This document shows positions 21,271 to 32,038 of a DNA stretch of 64,000 nt, one piece after another (positions within the stretch are counted from its first letter, which is position 1; the number at the start of each line of letters is the position of its first letter). Origin of the DNA: Mytilus californianus (lineage: Eukaryota; Mollusca; Bivalvia; Mytilida; Mytilidae); assembly GCF_021869535.1 (NCBI RefSeq), contig NW_026262734.1:80910339-80974338 (forward strand), written 5' to 3'. The translations under genes and the position numbers were made by a program. Under the pieces are notes generated by a model. The model searched no databases. It was not told the DNA's origin and saw only the letters and a program-made list of their open reading frames with translations.

Positions 21271-21726
21271 CTCAAGCTTTAAAGATTAAAACAATAATTT
21301 CTATGACAATAAAAGCATGACATATTACAGAATTATACATGTTTTTTTTTTAACCTAGACCAATATTCGATGTTATGATTGCAAACGTTTTACATCAACT
21401 ATCACGTGTATGTCAACGGCTGCAATGTGCGTGGACATGTTTCCTTAAGGAATTCACTTTGTTGATTTTTTTTTAGTGATCAAGATAATCTAAACAACAT
21501 CAACAATACAACAGAGTGTCACATTCGACGTACGTATCGTACATACATCAAACCGAATTATCTTATTTAGTTTGTGTATCCAGTTCATCATTTGGTATTT
21601 TTGTATGGAGTTCGTTCGTTGTCTTAAGTTGTTTACAGTTTACATCTGTTTTATTTCTTTTAATTTCCTTCTGTTATAGAAAATATCCCGAAGCTGATTA
21701 TTTATGAATATTCTAAATGGTTTTTT

Positions 21727-22583
21727 TTAGCTCACCTTTCCACAGGAAACGTGAGCTTTTGCCATCACTTGGCGTCCGTCGTCGTCGTCCATTCGGTGTT
21801 AACTATTTCAAACATCTTTTCCTCTGAAACTACTGAACCAATTCCAACCAAACTTAAGCTGAATTATCCTAAGGGTATCTAAAATAAAGTTTGTGTTTTA
21901 TTTTGTTTTGTCAAAAAACATGGCCGCCATGGTTAAAAATATAACATAGGGATAAATGCAGTTTATATCTCAAAAACTTAGAGCAAATCTGACATGGGGT
22001 AAAAAGGTTCATTAGGTCAAGTTATATCAGCCCTGATATTTTCAGATGAATCTAACAACCCATTGTTGGGTTGCTGCCACTAAATTGGTAATTGTTAGGA
22101 AATTTTGCAGTTTTTGGTTATTATCTTAAAAATTAAACAGCAAAAATGTTCAGCAAAGTAAGATCTACAAATAAGATCAGACCAAAATTGTCATTTGAAC
22201 AGTGATGAGTTATTGCCCTTTAAGGATAATTTTTCACAATTTGTTCATCTAGTTTGCTCACTTTAAAAAATCTTCTCCTTTGAACCTGCTGAATCAATTT
22301 CAGCCAAACTTGGGCTGAATGAGTTACACAGTATCTAGTATAATTTTTGTATTCTATTTCCTTGTACGTCAAGAAACATAGCCACTATGGCTACAATGGA
22401 ACAAAGGGGTAAAATGCATTTTTTTTTTTGATTTTGAAGAAAATATGACAAATATAATGAACATTAAATGTCATTTTTAGCCACTCATTAATATATATTG
22501 AAAAGCAACAATAATCATTGATGAAAGATTTAAGCAAACAATTACAGGTGAGCGATTCAGGGTTTTAAGAGCCTCTTATTTTC
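21727..22583 (+). mobile_element. Hairpin-ended dispersed element, copy B
   Basis: Duplicate of the element at 16830-17625 and fuller than copy A, because it retains about 68 bp (near 22178-22245) that A has lost. The 5' hairpin (21729-21757) is intact with a different loop. The 3' hairpin is decayed (AGGGTTTTAAGAGCCT, 22558-22573). Confidence 0.7.
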
Positions 22584-22616
22584 TGTATAAATGGGAGAAA
22601 AAGATGCAAAAATTAC

Positions 22617-22687
22617 CAGATGAACAACTTCAGTATTTGTGCCTTCACATTTAATTCTTCCCCATCGAACATATGTAGATCCATGGT
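22617..22687 (-). pseudogene. Exon 2B of the collagen-C4-like gene, 1-bp deletion
   Basis: Same acceptor as exon 2A and the reading DHGSTYVRWGRIKCEG and NTEVV, but the exon is 71 bases rather than 72: GTTCATCTG|GTAATT replaces GTTTATTCAG|GTAATT. Splicing to a phase-1 exon would shift the frame. Several replacements relative to exon 2A (Thr to Ile, Gln to Lys) suggest no selection. Confidence 0.75.
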
Positions 22688-23130
22688 CTGCAAGTAACAA
22701 TAGTATAAAATGTTTACATGCATATGTTACTATTTCATTCGATACATTCAGTTTTTTGTGCTAAGGAAGATAAATCATATTTGCATTTAGGAAAACATTA
22801 TTCTGGATCAAAAATTGACGAAAAAGAATACCCAAATCGGGCATGAGGTTTGATTAGTTTGATTAAAGTTGTCATACTAGATAAACGGTTTGAAAGTTTC
22901 TGGTAGAATTATCTAGAGTAAACGTACTTATAATACATTGCATGAGAAAAATTGTAAGTGAAACTAATAATTTTATATTTAATAGTCGAATTAAACAAAT
23001 CATGACTCACACTTTGAGAAATTTATGTAGTCCTTACGATTTAGTTGTATTGAATTGATCTGTTTTCGACATTACATCGATCGTGAATTCTACTGTGCTT
23101 AGCGTCTAGTGACAAATATTTCATAAAATT

Positions 23131-23385
23131 GAGAATGGAAATGGGGAATATGTCAAAGAGACAACAACCCGACCAAAGAGCAGACAACAGCCGAAGGCCA
23201 CCAATGGGTCTTCAATGCAGCGAGAAAATCCCGCACCCGGAGGTGGTCCTCAGCTGGCCCCTAACTAAAATTGTGTGCTAGTTCAGTGAAAATGGACGCC
23301 ACACTAAACTCCAAAACATATAAATGAACTAAAATTAAAAAACATACTAGACTAACAAAGGCCAGAGGCTCCCGACTTGAGATAG
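23131..23385 (-). repeat. Family R1 dispersed repeat in intron 1, copy B
   Basis: Duplicate of 18183-18372. It also keeps GGCCAGAGGCTCCCGACTTG near 23360, which copy A has lost and which matches the GGAGCCTCTGGCC part of the 6190-6432 copy in reverse. Confidence 0.8.
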
Positions 23386-23756
23386 GCGCAAAAATGCATA
23401 TTTTAGCTGAGACAATACTGTCCAATACGTCACTTAATGGGTTTGCAACTTTGATATATACCAGAACGAAGGGTAGATAATTGAGACTGCCAGTCAAGAA
23501 AGGGAAATCTCGACGGTTGATTCCCCCCTTCCCCAATAATTTAAAGTGAATATTTGCTTTCTTTCCAAAACCAAAGTAATAAGAAAGACAATGACAACTA
23601 ATAAAAAAGTCAAAAGGATAATCCAATCACAGTATCGCGTAGTTAATAGATCGCATCGAATCTCACAATATTAGATTGTAATCTAACAAAATAATTTGGG
23701 TTCGTGTTGTTCGGGGTTTTATAATAAACTCATCAAAAAATGCAAAGATAAATAAT

Positions 23757-23855
23757 TGTTTACGCCAGATGCGCGTTTCGTCTAGAAGAGATGATTCAGT
23801 GACGCTGGAATCAAAACAGTTAAAATACCAAATAAAGTACGAAATTAAATAACAT
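23757..23855 (-). repeat. Family R2 dispersed repeat in intron 1, copy B
   Basis: Duplicate of 18757-18872 with GATGCGCGTTTCGTCTAGAA. Confidence 0.7.
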
Positions 23856-24760
23856 TGTGGACCCAAAATTATTGTAGAGGTATCTACGTGTTGTGTAAAA
23901 CATTTAAGCCTGGTATCTATGATAAGATATCTTATGCCCTCTTCCACTGCCTTTTTCCAGTTCCAGCGTTTACAAATCTTCGCCGTTCATCCTATTTGGC
24001 TCCCTTTGTAAACTTTCCTATTACATTTATTTAAGAAATATTATGGTTTGTCGTGCTCGTATGTCCGCTTGATATGAGTAGGCATTTATATTTTGCAGCC
24101 ATTTTGATTTGATGAAGTAAAAGCAACCGGTCAAAATAAGTTCAAATAACAGAATTACTTTAAGAATGATATCTAATTTCCTGCAAAGCAACATGCACAA
24201 ACAGAACCGTTTAGATCTCCGGTGTTGTTCAATATAATTATTCAACTGACGTTGCATATCGCACACGTTTTGAACCAAGTTTTATGTAATTAGAACATGT
24301 CTTTGATGACAAAGCAAAAGTATAGATTGATATTAAACATGTTAGAATGTTCATTTGTCCTGGTCTTGAGTACGTATAAAATATTTGTCATTTGATGTTA
24401 AGCAGTCTCTTAACGTTTCCGCCTTCAATCAAGGTTGACACATTTAACAGAATTACTCCATTAATTGACAATTAAAACTTAGTCCTGATTATGCATTAAA
24501 TATTTGTCGCTTTATTTTTAATTGATTAAAACGATAAATAAATTATATAAGAATTTTGTTTAAATATGTTCTACTTTCCAGTATGTTCTTTTTGACTGGG
24601 CCCGATTTGATTGTGTTGCATCTACCCGAATTTATTTTGCAAAGTATTCATTTTAAACCAGTACTAGGCGCCAACTCCAACTTACAGCAAGGTGAGAGTT
24701 TTGCTCCGTATTGAAGGCCTCGTTGTGACTTTGAGATGACAAACAGCAATAAAAGCACTG

Positions 24761-25183
24761 TTCTTTTAATGTCATGGATGGATACTCCATGTCCTTTGCT
24801 TTTCTATTATGTAGGAATACATTGTTCACTTGCACAATTAACGTTAAAAACTTATCTTAATCGCAACCGGTCAAAATAAGTTTAAATAACAGAATTACTT
24901 TAAGAATGATATTTAATTTCCTACCAAGCAACATGCACAAACAGAACTGTTTAGATCTCCGGTGTTGTTCAATATAAATATCATTCTTAAAGTAATTCTG
25001 TTAAATATCATTCTTAAAGTAATTCTGTTAAATATCATTCTTAAAGTAATTCTGTTATTTGAACTTATTTTGACCTGTTGCTTTTAAGATAAGTTTGTAA
25101 CGTTAATTATGCAAGTGAACAATGTATTCCTACACAATAGAAAAGCCAAGGACATGGAGTATCCATCCATGACATTAAAAGAA
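24761..25183. repeat. Fold-back: 155-bp inverted arms with a 3 x 27-bp tandem repeat
   Basis: The left arm (24761-24915) begins TTCTTTTAATGTCATGGATG; the right arm (25029-25183) ends in its reverse complement. The arms are nearly identical over about 155 bases. The 113-bp spacer includes two of three direct 27-bp copies (24976-25002, 25003-25029, 25030-25056) of AAATATCATTCTTAAAGTAA... The left arm and spacer also contain a second, direct copy of 24121-24238 (24863-24976). The right end abuts the exon-1B donor. Confidence 0.9.
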
Positions 25184-25184
25184 C

Positions 25185-25470
25185 CCTGGTTTGCACTTAT
25201 TAATTGATCTTGATGCTGAATATAAGACTCCAATTGAGACGTTTTAGACACCAAATTCATGTACTTTGCCTTTCGATCTGCATATTCTGCCTGGCATGTA
25301 GCATTCATCTGATTTAACAACTGTGTTTGCAACTGGTTTTGTCGTTATAAATTTGCCAAACGAACGCCTACAACATCTAGGTCGTTCAACAAGAGACGTT
25401 TATTTTCATTTCCAAAGGCACATATAATAAACTCAAGAAATATCAATGTTAACAAATGAAAGTACTCCAT
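25185..25470 (-). pseudogene. Exon 1B of the collagen-C4-like gene, donor destroyed
   Basis: From ATG at 25470: signal peptide MEYFHLLTLIFLEFIICAFG, then NENKRLLLNDLDVVGVRLAN, Leu, TAA, RQNQLQTQLLNQMNATCQ and onward to SYIQHQDQLISANQ. Unlike exon 1A the frame is continuous apart from the shared TAA. The exon ends at CAGG, but the following bases are GTTCTTTTAA from the fold-back arm rather than the GTAAGC of copy A, so the normal donor is lost. KRLLLND after the signal peptide is a feature I remember from bivalve members of the family. Confidence 0.75.
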
Positions 25471-25734
25471 TTCATAAGTTTATTATATCATTGTTTTTAC
25501 AATTTGAACGGGACCATTGCTTAAAAAAGAGACGAAAGATACCCAAAGATACAATTAAAATGCACAAATCGTAAAGAAAGTGACAAAAAAACAAAAAATG
25601 ATGAAAAGACAAACTATATTCCAAAGCACCTCATATCGAGATCTAATAAGTATAAAGATTTCAAAAGTTTCGTCAAAAATTGAAAAAAAAATGCATTACA
25701 TTATAAAGACTTTATATTTGTTTTTCGTAAATTG

Positions 25735-25922
25735 GGCCGTTAGTTTTCTTAATTGAATTGTTCCATATTTTCATGTCGGGGACTTTTGTAACTGACTTTA
25801 CGGTACGGGTTTTTTTCTCTTTGTTGAAGGCCGTACGGTTGCCTATAATTGCTTACATCCACTTTATTTGAACTCTGGTGGATAGTTGTCTCCTTGGCAA
25901 TCATACCTCATCTCCTTATTTT
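25735..25922 (+). repeat. Family R4 dispersed repeat
   Basis: GGGCCGTTAGTTTTCTTAATT, TTGTTGAAGGCCGTACGGTT and GGATAGTTGTCTCCTTGGCA follow the order of the fuller copy at 26560-26945. The duplication breakpoint falls inside it at about 25822. Confidence 0.75.
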
Positions 25923-26157
25923 TATATTGATAAAATCAAATCGTGTGATATATACATGTATGTCACACTTAAATTCGAAGTAGTTAGTAGCCTCCCCTTA
26001 AGTCATGGCCAGTATATGAAAATTGAACACCTGAAAACTCTTTAATATCTAAATATATAAGACATTTGGTGTTCAGGGAAACATCAGAAACACAAATATA
26101 AAGTAAAAAAGACTGCCCCTGATAACACTTTTCAATCTTCTGCAAACTCTGCTTATC

Positions 26158-26330
26158 AATGGCGTTCATTATCACTGAACTAGTATATATATTTGTTTAG
26201 GGGCCAGCTGAAGGACGCCTCCGGGTGCGGGAATTTCTCGCTGCATTGAAGACCTGTTGGTGGCCTTCTGCTGTTGTCTGTTCTGTGGTCGGGTTGTTGT
26301 CTCTTTGACACATTCCCCATTTCCATTCTC
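26158..26330 (+). repeat. Family R1 dispersed repeat
   Basis: ATGGCGTTCATTATCACTGA, GGGCCAGCTGAAGGACGCCT, CGCTGCATTGAAGACCTGTT and GGTCGGGTTGTTGTCTCTTT. Good-quality copy of the family. Confidence 0.8.
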
Positions 26331-26559
26331 CATTTTATTATCAAGTGTCCTTGATCCCTATGGAAAATAGTTATCTGGACTAATCAGTCAAATCCATGCA
26401 GATAGGTTTTGGGGCAATTGCTCAATTGCTATGGTTTTAAAATAAATACGCAGTGAATTCAATATTTTAAACAGGGAGAGTTAAATGTTCTAATTTATTC
26501 GTTCATTGTGTGTTAATTTACGTTTTTTGATCGAGTTAAGCCTTCCAATTGATATTTTA
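26331..26559. other. Intergenic spacer between two dispersed repeats
   Basis: No coding character. Confidence 0.5.
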
Positions 26560-26945
26560 TAGTGTGTCTTTCTATGTTGTGATGTTATACTATTGTTTCA
26601 GAAAAGGGAGAAGGTTTGGTACCATTAAAACGTTTAATCCCGCTGCAAATGTTTGCACCTGTCCTAAGTCAGGAATCTGATGTACAGTAGTTGTCGTCTG
26701 TTTATGTAGTTCATACGCTTTTCTCGTTTCTCGTTTTTATATAGATTAGACCGTTGGTTTTCCCGTTTGAATGGTTTTACACTAGTAATTTATGGGGCCC
26801 TTTATAGCTTGATGTTCGGTGTGAGCCAATGCTCCGTGTTGAAGGCCGTACCTTGACCTATAATGGTTTACTTTTATAAATTGTTACTTGGTTGGATAGT
26901 TGTCTCATTGGCACTCATACCACATCTTCCTCTATCTATTTACAT
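26560..26945 (+). repeat. Near full-length family R4 dispersed repeat
   Basis: The copy runs from TAGTGTGTCTTTCTATGTTG through TTTGGTACCATTAAAACG, GTCCTAAGTCAGGAATCTG, TTTTCCCGTTTGAATGGTTT, CTCCGTGTTGAAGGCCGTAC and ATAGTTGTCTCATTGGCACT to CCACATCTTCCTCTATCTAT. I remember this whole order as abundant in Mytilus. Partial copies lie near 160, 7930, 20395 and 25735. Confidence 0.75.
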
Positions 26946-27756
26946 ATTACAGAACCCTTGCAATTAATCACTTGGGGCCCTGTCGACATTTGCTTTGGTC
27001 TTAGATATGCATGTAAAATTTGCGACCGGACATTTATCAACCAATTATCTTCCTCGACACATTACCTATTTTAAAATAACAGTGAATTTTGTTATATTTG
27101 AAGTATCCAACGATTAAGCATACTAAGATTGCAGAGAGCCAATGTCCTCGCATGAATGATTATTTGTCATAATCACGAAAAATTACTTGTTCAATAACGA
27201 CTAAATACTGTCCTCCTTAGTATGAATGTTGTTCATAGCCGCTGTTGATATATTTCCTCCAAGAAATATGACTATTTTATGTTCGCATGTATACGGTAAA
27301 ATGTCAGTTTATACAGTAAATATAGAAATAGATCCTAAGTAGACGGTATTCATGGAGGTTTACTCACTAAGGATTTTATTCATTTAAGAAGAATTTATGC
27401 AACTAAATGCAGAATAATTTTGAAACAGCTTGACGTGATTTGTTTAATATTATAAGTTATTACAGTAATACAAAAAAGTGTTGTATTATATGTTTAGTTC
27501 AACAGAGTTAAAGAGCAGCAAAATAACACTTTTTTTTAAACAAGTCATACATTTATTGTTCATCTGTTTTTAACCAAACTAAACTGCTATATTTTCAGAA
27601 AATATACTTTATAACAGGCAGTGTTTTCTATAAATTTCTCTTTGATTATATTGATCTTTGCAGGATGTCTATTGTACCAATAAATTATATATCCTTCATT
27701 ATAAATACGTCTTAATGTTTGAAGCATACATAGCATAAGCAAAGACGCAGACTATC
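26946..27756. other. Intergenic, no gene seen
   Basis: AT-rich sequence with no motif-bearing frame on either strand. Confidence 0.55.
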
Positions 27757-28500
27757 AATGAACTTCAACTAAGAGCTGTCTTGTATTTTTAAGTGCATCA
27801 GTTTTGATAATATTAGGTAGAGACTGCCATTCCATTGATTATATCAATTTTTAAAATGTCCAGTGTTTTCGAAGCATGGTTCAGTTGTGCAAAGATATTT
27901 TGTAGGGTCGATACCTTCCATTTTTTTTTCCATATATTCCAAAGCCTGTCAAACCATATGAAATTTACTAGTTTAAAATCTGTAGTGTTCATACTGGGAT
28001 CAAACAAGTGAATTTCACAATCATTCGTTTCTGGCACGGCATCATTTAAACTAAAATCCAGTATATGCCAAAATGAATAAACGAAACACGAGTGAGCTGG
28101 CTTAAATTGTTTGTCATGACATACTTTCCATCCACCGTCGGAAATAAGATCTAAGCGTATTAATTCACTGCAATGTATTTTTGTTGATGTCAGATAGCGT
28201 ATGTATAGACCGTTAGTTTCAGTTCTGCAAATGGTTCTAAGTATTCCATCCTCACGAATGACAAAATGAGTGTGATTTGTGAAAGTCTTATTGTCATTGA
28301 TAAGTATTTGATCCCAGTTTGCTTATCCGGATTGACAGTTGCTGCATTTTTTTTTCAAAAGTCCATTTTCTATTACTTTTAATAACTTAATACTTCTGTT
28401 AGAGCATCTACATCAAGAATGAACACATCTCTGCCATTAAATCTTCTTTTAACTTTATCTCTCCACACTCTAAATTTTGCTGAATGTTTAAAGAGTCCAT
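27757..28500 (-). pseudogene. METTL24-like (Methyltransf_22-type) methyltransferase pseudogene
   Basis: On the minus strand, segments in order read RDVFILDVDALTEVL (near 28430), then CSNCQSG, a TAA (28323-28325), and about 170 open codons: NWDQILINDNKTFTNHTHF, ISDGGWKVCHDKQFKPAHS, CFVYSFW, CEIHLFDPSMNTTDFK and KTLDILKIDI. A frameshift then gives EWQSLPNIIKTDALKN and LLVEVH. The chain DGGWxxC...C-VYSFG...CExxxFDPSM...DxLKIDIExxEW...E(V/I)H is the S-adenosylmethionine-dependent methyltransferase core of METTL24-like proteins. Here the first Gly of the SAM-binding loop is Trp (VYSFW), several stops lie near 28340-28370, and frames change near 28420 and 27840. No introns are seen. The substrate of the family is not known to me. 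Confidence 0.75.
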
Positions 28501-28667
28501 TTTCGTCATTAGATTACATCTGTTTCGGTTTCTCCAGACTTTAAACTTGGTTTGTGTCTATGAAATTTAATTTTATTATGCAGATCTATACTCTGAGCAT
28601 TCATCTTATCATTCACTATGCTGATGACTCAAACATCTGTATTTGTATTTGGTTTGCAACATTCATT

Positions 28668-28909
28668 TTAACAAATATTCCATCCATCATTCATAGCACC
28701 ATGTCGACTACAATTTGCACAAAATACTTGAATCGTTGAAGTTATTCTATGATATAAACAGTCAACCACATTTATTGGCAATATTTCCAAAATATTGTCT
28801 GGTAGAATAATAAAATTTCCTTCACTATTTTTAAATTGCTCAATGGTTTTTATGCAGTTTATATCTTCGATTGATTTAAAGTCTCTTGTGACTGGATATA
28901 GTTACTCTC
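28668..28909 (-). pseudogene. Second, 5'-only METTL24-like fragment
   Basis: An open minus-strand stretch of about 80 codons reads TRDFKSIEDINCIKTIEQFK, FIILPDNILEILP and VFCANCSRHGAMNDGWNIC before TAA. The NC...G.MNDG.W.(I/V)C end corresponds to the NCQSG / SDGGWKVC region of the neighbouring pseudogene, one Gly short. It stops where the SAM-binding core should start. It is probably a second truncated copy in the same orientation, about 170 bp upstream of the first. Confidence 0.45.
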
Positions 28910-29088
28910 TTTGTAACAGATGTTTCTTTTTGTTTGTTATCATCGCGTCATTGTAACGTGTGGAAAGTTTTTTGATGAATTACTGTTAGCAATATGTTTG
29001 TTTCCTGAATAAGTCATGTCCACGTGTAACTTTTAATTTATCTTAACTCGTTCAAATGTGTATGGTGATTGACCATTATTTATTCCTG

Positions 29089-29109
29089 TTTTTTTTTTTT
29101 TTTTTTTTT
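29089..29109 (-). other. A21 tract (minus strand) downstream of the receptor gene
   Basis: Twenty-one uninterrupted Ts on the + strand. On the minus strand this is an A21 tract 19 bases after the AATAAA at 29134-29129. See the receptor retrocopy. Confidence 0.85.
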
Positions 29110-29128
29110 CTTAAATTCTGAGTAAAAA

Positions 29129-29134
29129 TTTATT
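29129..29134 (-). promoter_or_regulatory. AATAAA polyadenylation signal of the receptor retrocopy
   Basis: AATAAA on the minus strand, 9 bases past the stop codon at 29143-29145 and 19 bases before an A21 tract, a normal distance from signal to cleavage site. Confidence 0.75.
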
Positions 29135-29142
29135 ACAGAACT

Positions 29143-30314
29143 CTACGAAGAAACATATATAAAATAACCAAATATGATCATAAAAATCAAGACATAAGTT
29201 ATTATCAAAAATATGAAATCCAAGGTCTGTGCAGCATCTTTCCCAGAAATTTTTTCAACAATGACGTCAGATTTCGATTGAACAGCATTCCGATTCTTCC
29301 CGAGACGCAATTTCATTCTGAACAGATATTTTACAGTACAGCAAATGTTTTGGGGATCTGAGCTATAATAGTACCTCACGCTTACAATTGCTCCTAGTAC
29401 AATTATTTCACTTATAGCAATAATTGCAATCATTACTGTAAGTAAAGTACACATTGGATTAGATGACGTTGGAATGGAGGCCGACACAAGCGTAAGAAAT
29501 ATGGCATACGATAGTAAAATTGTAATCGAAAGTGACACGCGTTCGCCTGACTCCACCGGAAGTACAAATACTAAAGGATTCAAAAGAGAGAACAGCAGAA
29601 TTGGTAATATTGTCATTACGGCGTAATACAATGGATGTCGTTTTATTTTATATTTGCCCAAATGCAGCCTAATCCGCCTATGTCCAGTAAATAAGTTGAG
29701 TGGTACATTATTTTCCAGTCAGAATGAGAAGTAAAATACTGTAATTGAATATGTTCAAACTCAGGATACAATCGGACATACTGCAAATGTAAACCCCACG
29801 GTACAAATTGAAGATCACAAGTCTGTACGTCAAATGGAAATTTCGATATGTCTGTTGGACATTTAGCATTCAGCACACCTCCTGGACTATAGTTAATTTC
29901 ACCATTGCTGTCAACTATCACATGAAATTTAGTGTCGCCACCAATAGGTTCAAGTTTTTTAACTCCATTTAGCAAAAACACGGGAGGTAACCATATATCC
30001 ACTGGATCGAGAGCGAGAGTTGTTAAATTTCCATAAGCGGCCGGATCCCACTTAAAAGATGGATCTATCCATCTCAAAGAAACGACGGATGTAACGGATA
30101 AAGTCTCGTCAACTTCTTCAAAGGAGTTGAATGACATTAAGTAAATCGATAATCCTATCGACAAAGGTTCTGAAAAGTTTGCCAATGACATGAGTTGCTT
30201 CTTATATCCATTTATCAAATCGGTATATAAAGCTTTAGCTACCGTGAGATTTTGACCCTGTACAATGTCAAGGACTGCTAGCATTAAAACATACATTATG
30301 CTATATAATCTCAT
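29143..30314 (-). pseudogene. Intronless nicotinic-type Cys-loop receptor subunit, one frameshift (retrocopy)
   Basis: Start ATG at 30314 gives MRLYSIMYVLMLAVLDIVQG, a signal peptide; a longer frame begins at 30362. The extracellular domain shows LRWIDPSFKWDP, IWLPPVFLLN and a Cys loop CPTDISKFPFDVQTC (13 residues between the Cys, residues 152 and 166). At about 29710 one base is lost after SDWKI; the next frame gives NVPLNLFTGHRRIRLHLGKY, then M1 (YYAVMTILPILLFSLLNPLV), VESGERVSLSITILLSYAIF (M2), M3 and a C-terminal M4. The Glu-Ser-Gly-Glu before M2 is the cation-selective form. No vicinal Cys pair is seen in the loop C area, so it is not an alpha-type subunit. At ~390 residues it is short because the M3-M4 loop is short. 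No introns; AATAAA and A21 follow. One lesion in a single read-through could be an assembly error. Confidence 0.85.
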
Positions 30315-30884
30315 GTTAAGATATACACGTAAATTATAATCATAACGTATGTCTTTAAACATAAAACTAACGATAACATAAAAATATCCAGTTAAATTAT
30401 GATCAACGCTTTAGTTTATTCAAAGAGACCACTCTTATTTATCCAAGAAAATCTCAATATTTTTTTTTTCCGTAATTACAATCAACCAAAATATCACAAC
30501 TAAATTATCATTTATATCGGAAGAACTAAAGATTAAAATCAAATATGTTTTTTCCCTCAAATAGATTATTTTTTAATGGATATTTGAACAACAGTTATTA
30601 ATAATAAATTAGTCTAAATTACAATCCTATATAGTATGAAAATCATCATGATACGTTGGTAAACAGGAACAGAGTGCAAACAAAACAATGTTTACATTAG
30701 AATCATTTATAAAAAAAACATCGATTTTAATTGAAATGAAATATAATCATTTAATATCTCATAACGATATATTTATTTTGATGTAAACATTTGTTCCATC
30801 TTCAGAACGGCCACTAATTGGGATGAAAATTCAAATGTGGTGCCGTTCTCACGTACATTAAGTAAAATAACAAATTTACCGAAC
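30315..30884. other. Intergenic, no gene seen
   Basis: AT-rich sequence upstream of the receptor retrocopy. No TATA box or target-site duplication could be defended. Confidence 0.5.
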
Positions 30885-31275
30885 TCCATGAAAAATTAAA
30901 AATATTAAATGGCAAAATCAAAAGCTCATACACATCAAACGGATGGAAACAATTGCATATTCCTGACTTAGTACAGGCATTTCCTTATGTAGAAAAATGG
31001 TGGATAAGACCTGATTGATAGGTAGCTAAACCTCTCACTCTATGACAGTCGCATGAAATTCCATTATATTAACAACAATGTGTGAACATCAAACGAATGG
31101 AAAATAATTGCATATTCCTGACTTGGTACAGGCATTTCCTTATGTAGAAAATAATGGAAGTAAAAAAACAGACATAATAGGTGAAATAGTCAAAAATTGG
31201 GGTACAGCAGTCAACATTGTGTTATTATCTTAATCACTATAAAACAAACAACTATGTCAACAAAGAAAAACAAAA
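30885..31275 (+). repeat. Dispersed bivalve-type repeat, family R3, with internal duplication
   Basis: ATGGCAAAATCAAAAGCTCA, TTCCTGACTTAGTACAGGCA, TAGCTAAACCTCTCACTCTA, AAATTCCATTATATTAACAA and GGGTACAGCAGTCAACATTG follow the family order. The CATCAAACG-ATGG to TATGTAGAAAA segment (about 30934-31003) is repeated at about 31088-31151. The minus-strand copy is at 13378-13590. Confidence 0.75.
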
Positions 31276-32038
31276 GTAACGGTTTGGCTGTAGCTTTACT
31301 TAAATATACAAGGAGAAAACGAAACTGTGCAGTTTCATTGAAATACATTTTTTTTTCAAACATTTACTTTAGATGTTTGCATATTAAATGATATCTTTTC
31401 CGAATAATGAAATGAATGCGATTCCACATTTTGAGCCTCGTCGATGGCCCATGTACACACGTTTGCGTGCCGATAACTGACAGTTAACATTACATAACAC
31501 TACTAGAATATATATTATAACATTTAATAAGCTTTTTGCATTCTTTCCGACAATTTTTGTGTTTTATGGATTGAGGAGGTTCGCTCCTCTGTTTGATAAT
31601 AAATAGCTTGTTAAAAGTTTATAGTTTTACATAACATAACTGAAAAAGAAGAAAATCCGTGGTCTTGTTTTTGAGATATAACCAAATGAAAATTTGGCGG
31701 GAAATAATTCTCTCCAGATTTTTCCGAATGATGCAACTGACACATTTTTTCTTTAAAAAAAACTATGAAAAGTTAAAAGAACAAAATAAGATTTAGAAAA
31801 ATGTCTTTTTAAACTATATGTGATAAAATTATGGAAAGAAAAGTAAGGCTTTGCGGGGCAAATTTTTTAGTGACAATACATGGATACAACTATAGGAATC
31901 CGAATATCTGACAAAAAAACAAGAGTAGCGAACATCCTTTAGCGCTTTATTTTTATACCCGGCGAAACTTAAAGTTTGATGTCTGCATTGCGTTACCTAA
32001 GTAAGTCAATTAAATGAAAAGATATATAACCATACCTA
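31276..32038. other. Intergenic; hairpin near 31573
   Basis: No gene. GAGGAGGTTCGCTCCTC (about 31573-31589) is a GC-richer hairpin. The stretch near 31660-31745 (GTGGTCTTGTTTTTGAGATA, TTGGCGGGAAATAATTCTCT) looks like dispersed-repeat sequence, but there is no second copy in the window. Confidence 0.45.

Larger units (their letters stand above)
20478..25822 (+). repeat. Tandem segmental duplication, copy B
   Basis: Direct repeat of copy A starting CTTTAATAG-CATTCGGCGATACC. It ends inside a dispersed element at CTCTTTGTTGAAGGCCGTAC, whose counterpart in copy A stops at CTCTTT where copy B begins. The breakpoint therefore shows a short CTTT microhomology. Copy B repeats exons 2 and 1 of the collagen-C4-like gene but has no exon 3. 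Confidence 0.9.

Noticed and set aside
23261-23626. 121-codon minus-strand open frame
   Set aside because: It runs through a dispersed repeat in intron 1B, and the matching frame is closed in copy A. No recognisable domain.
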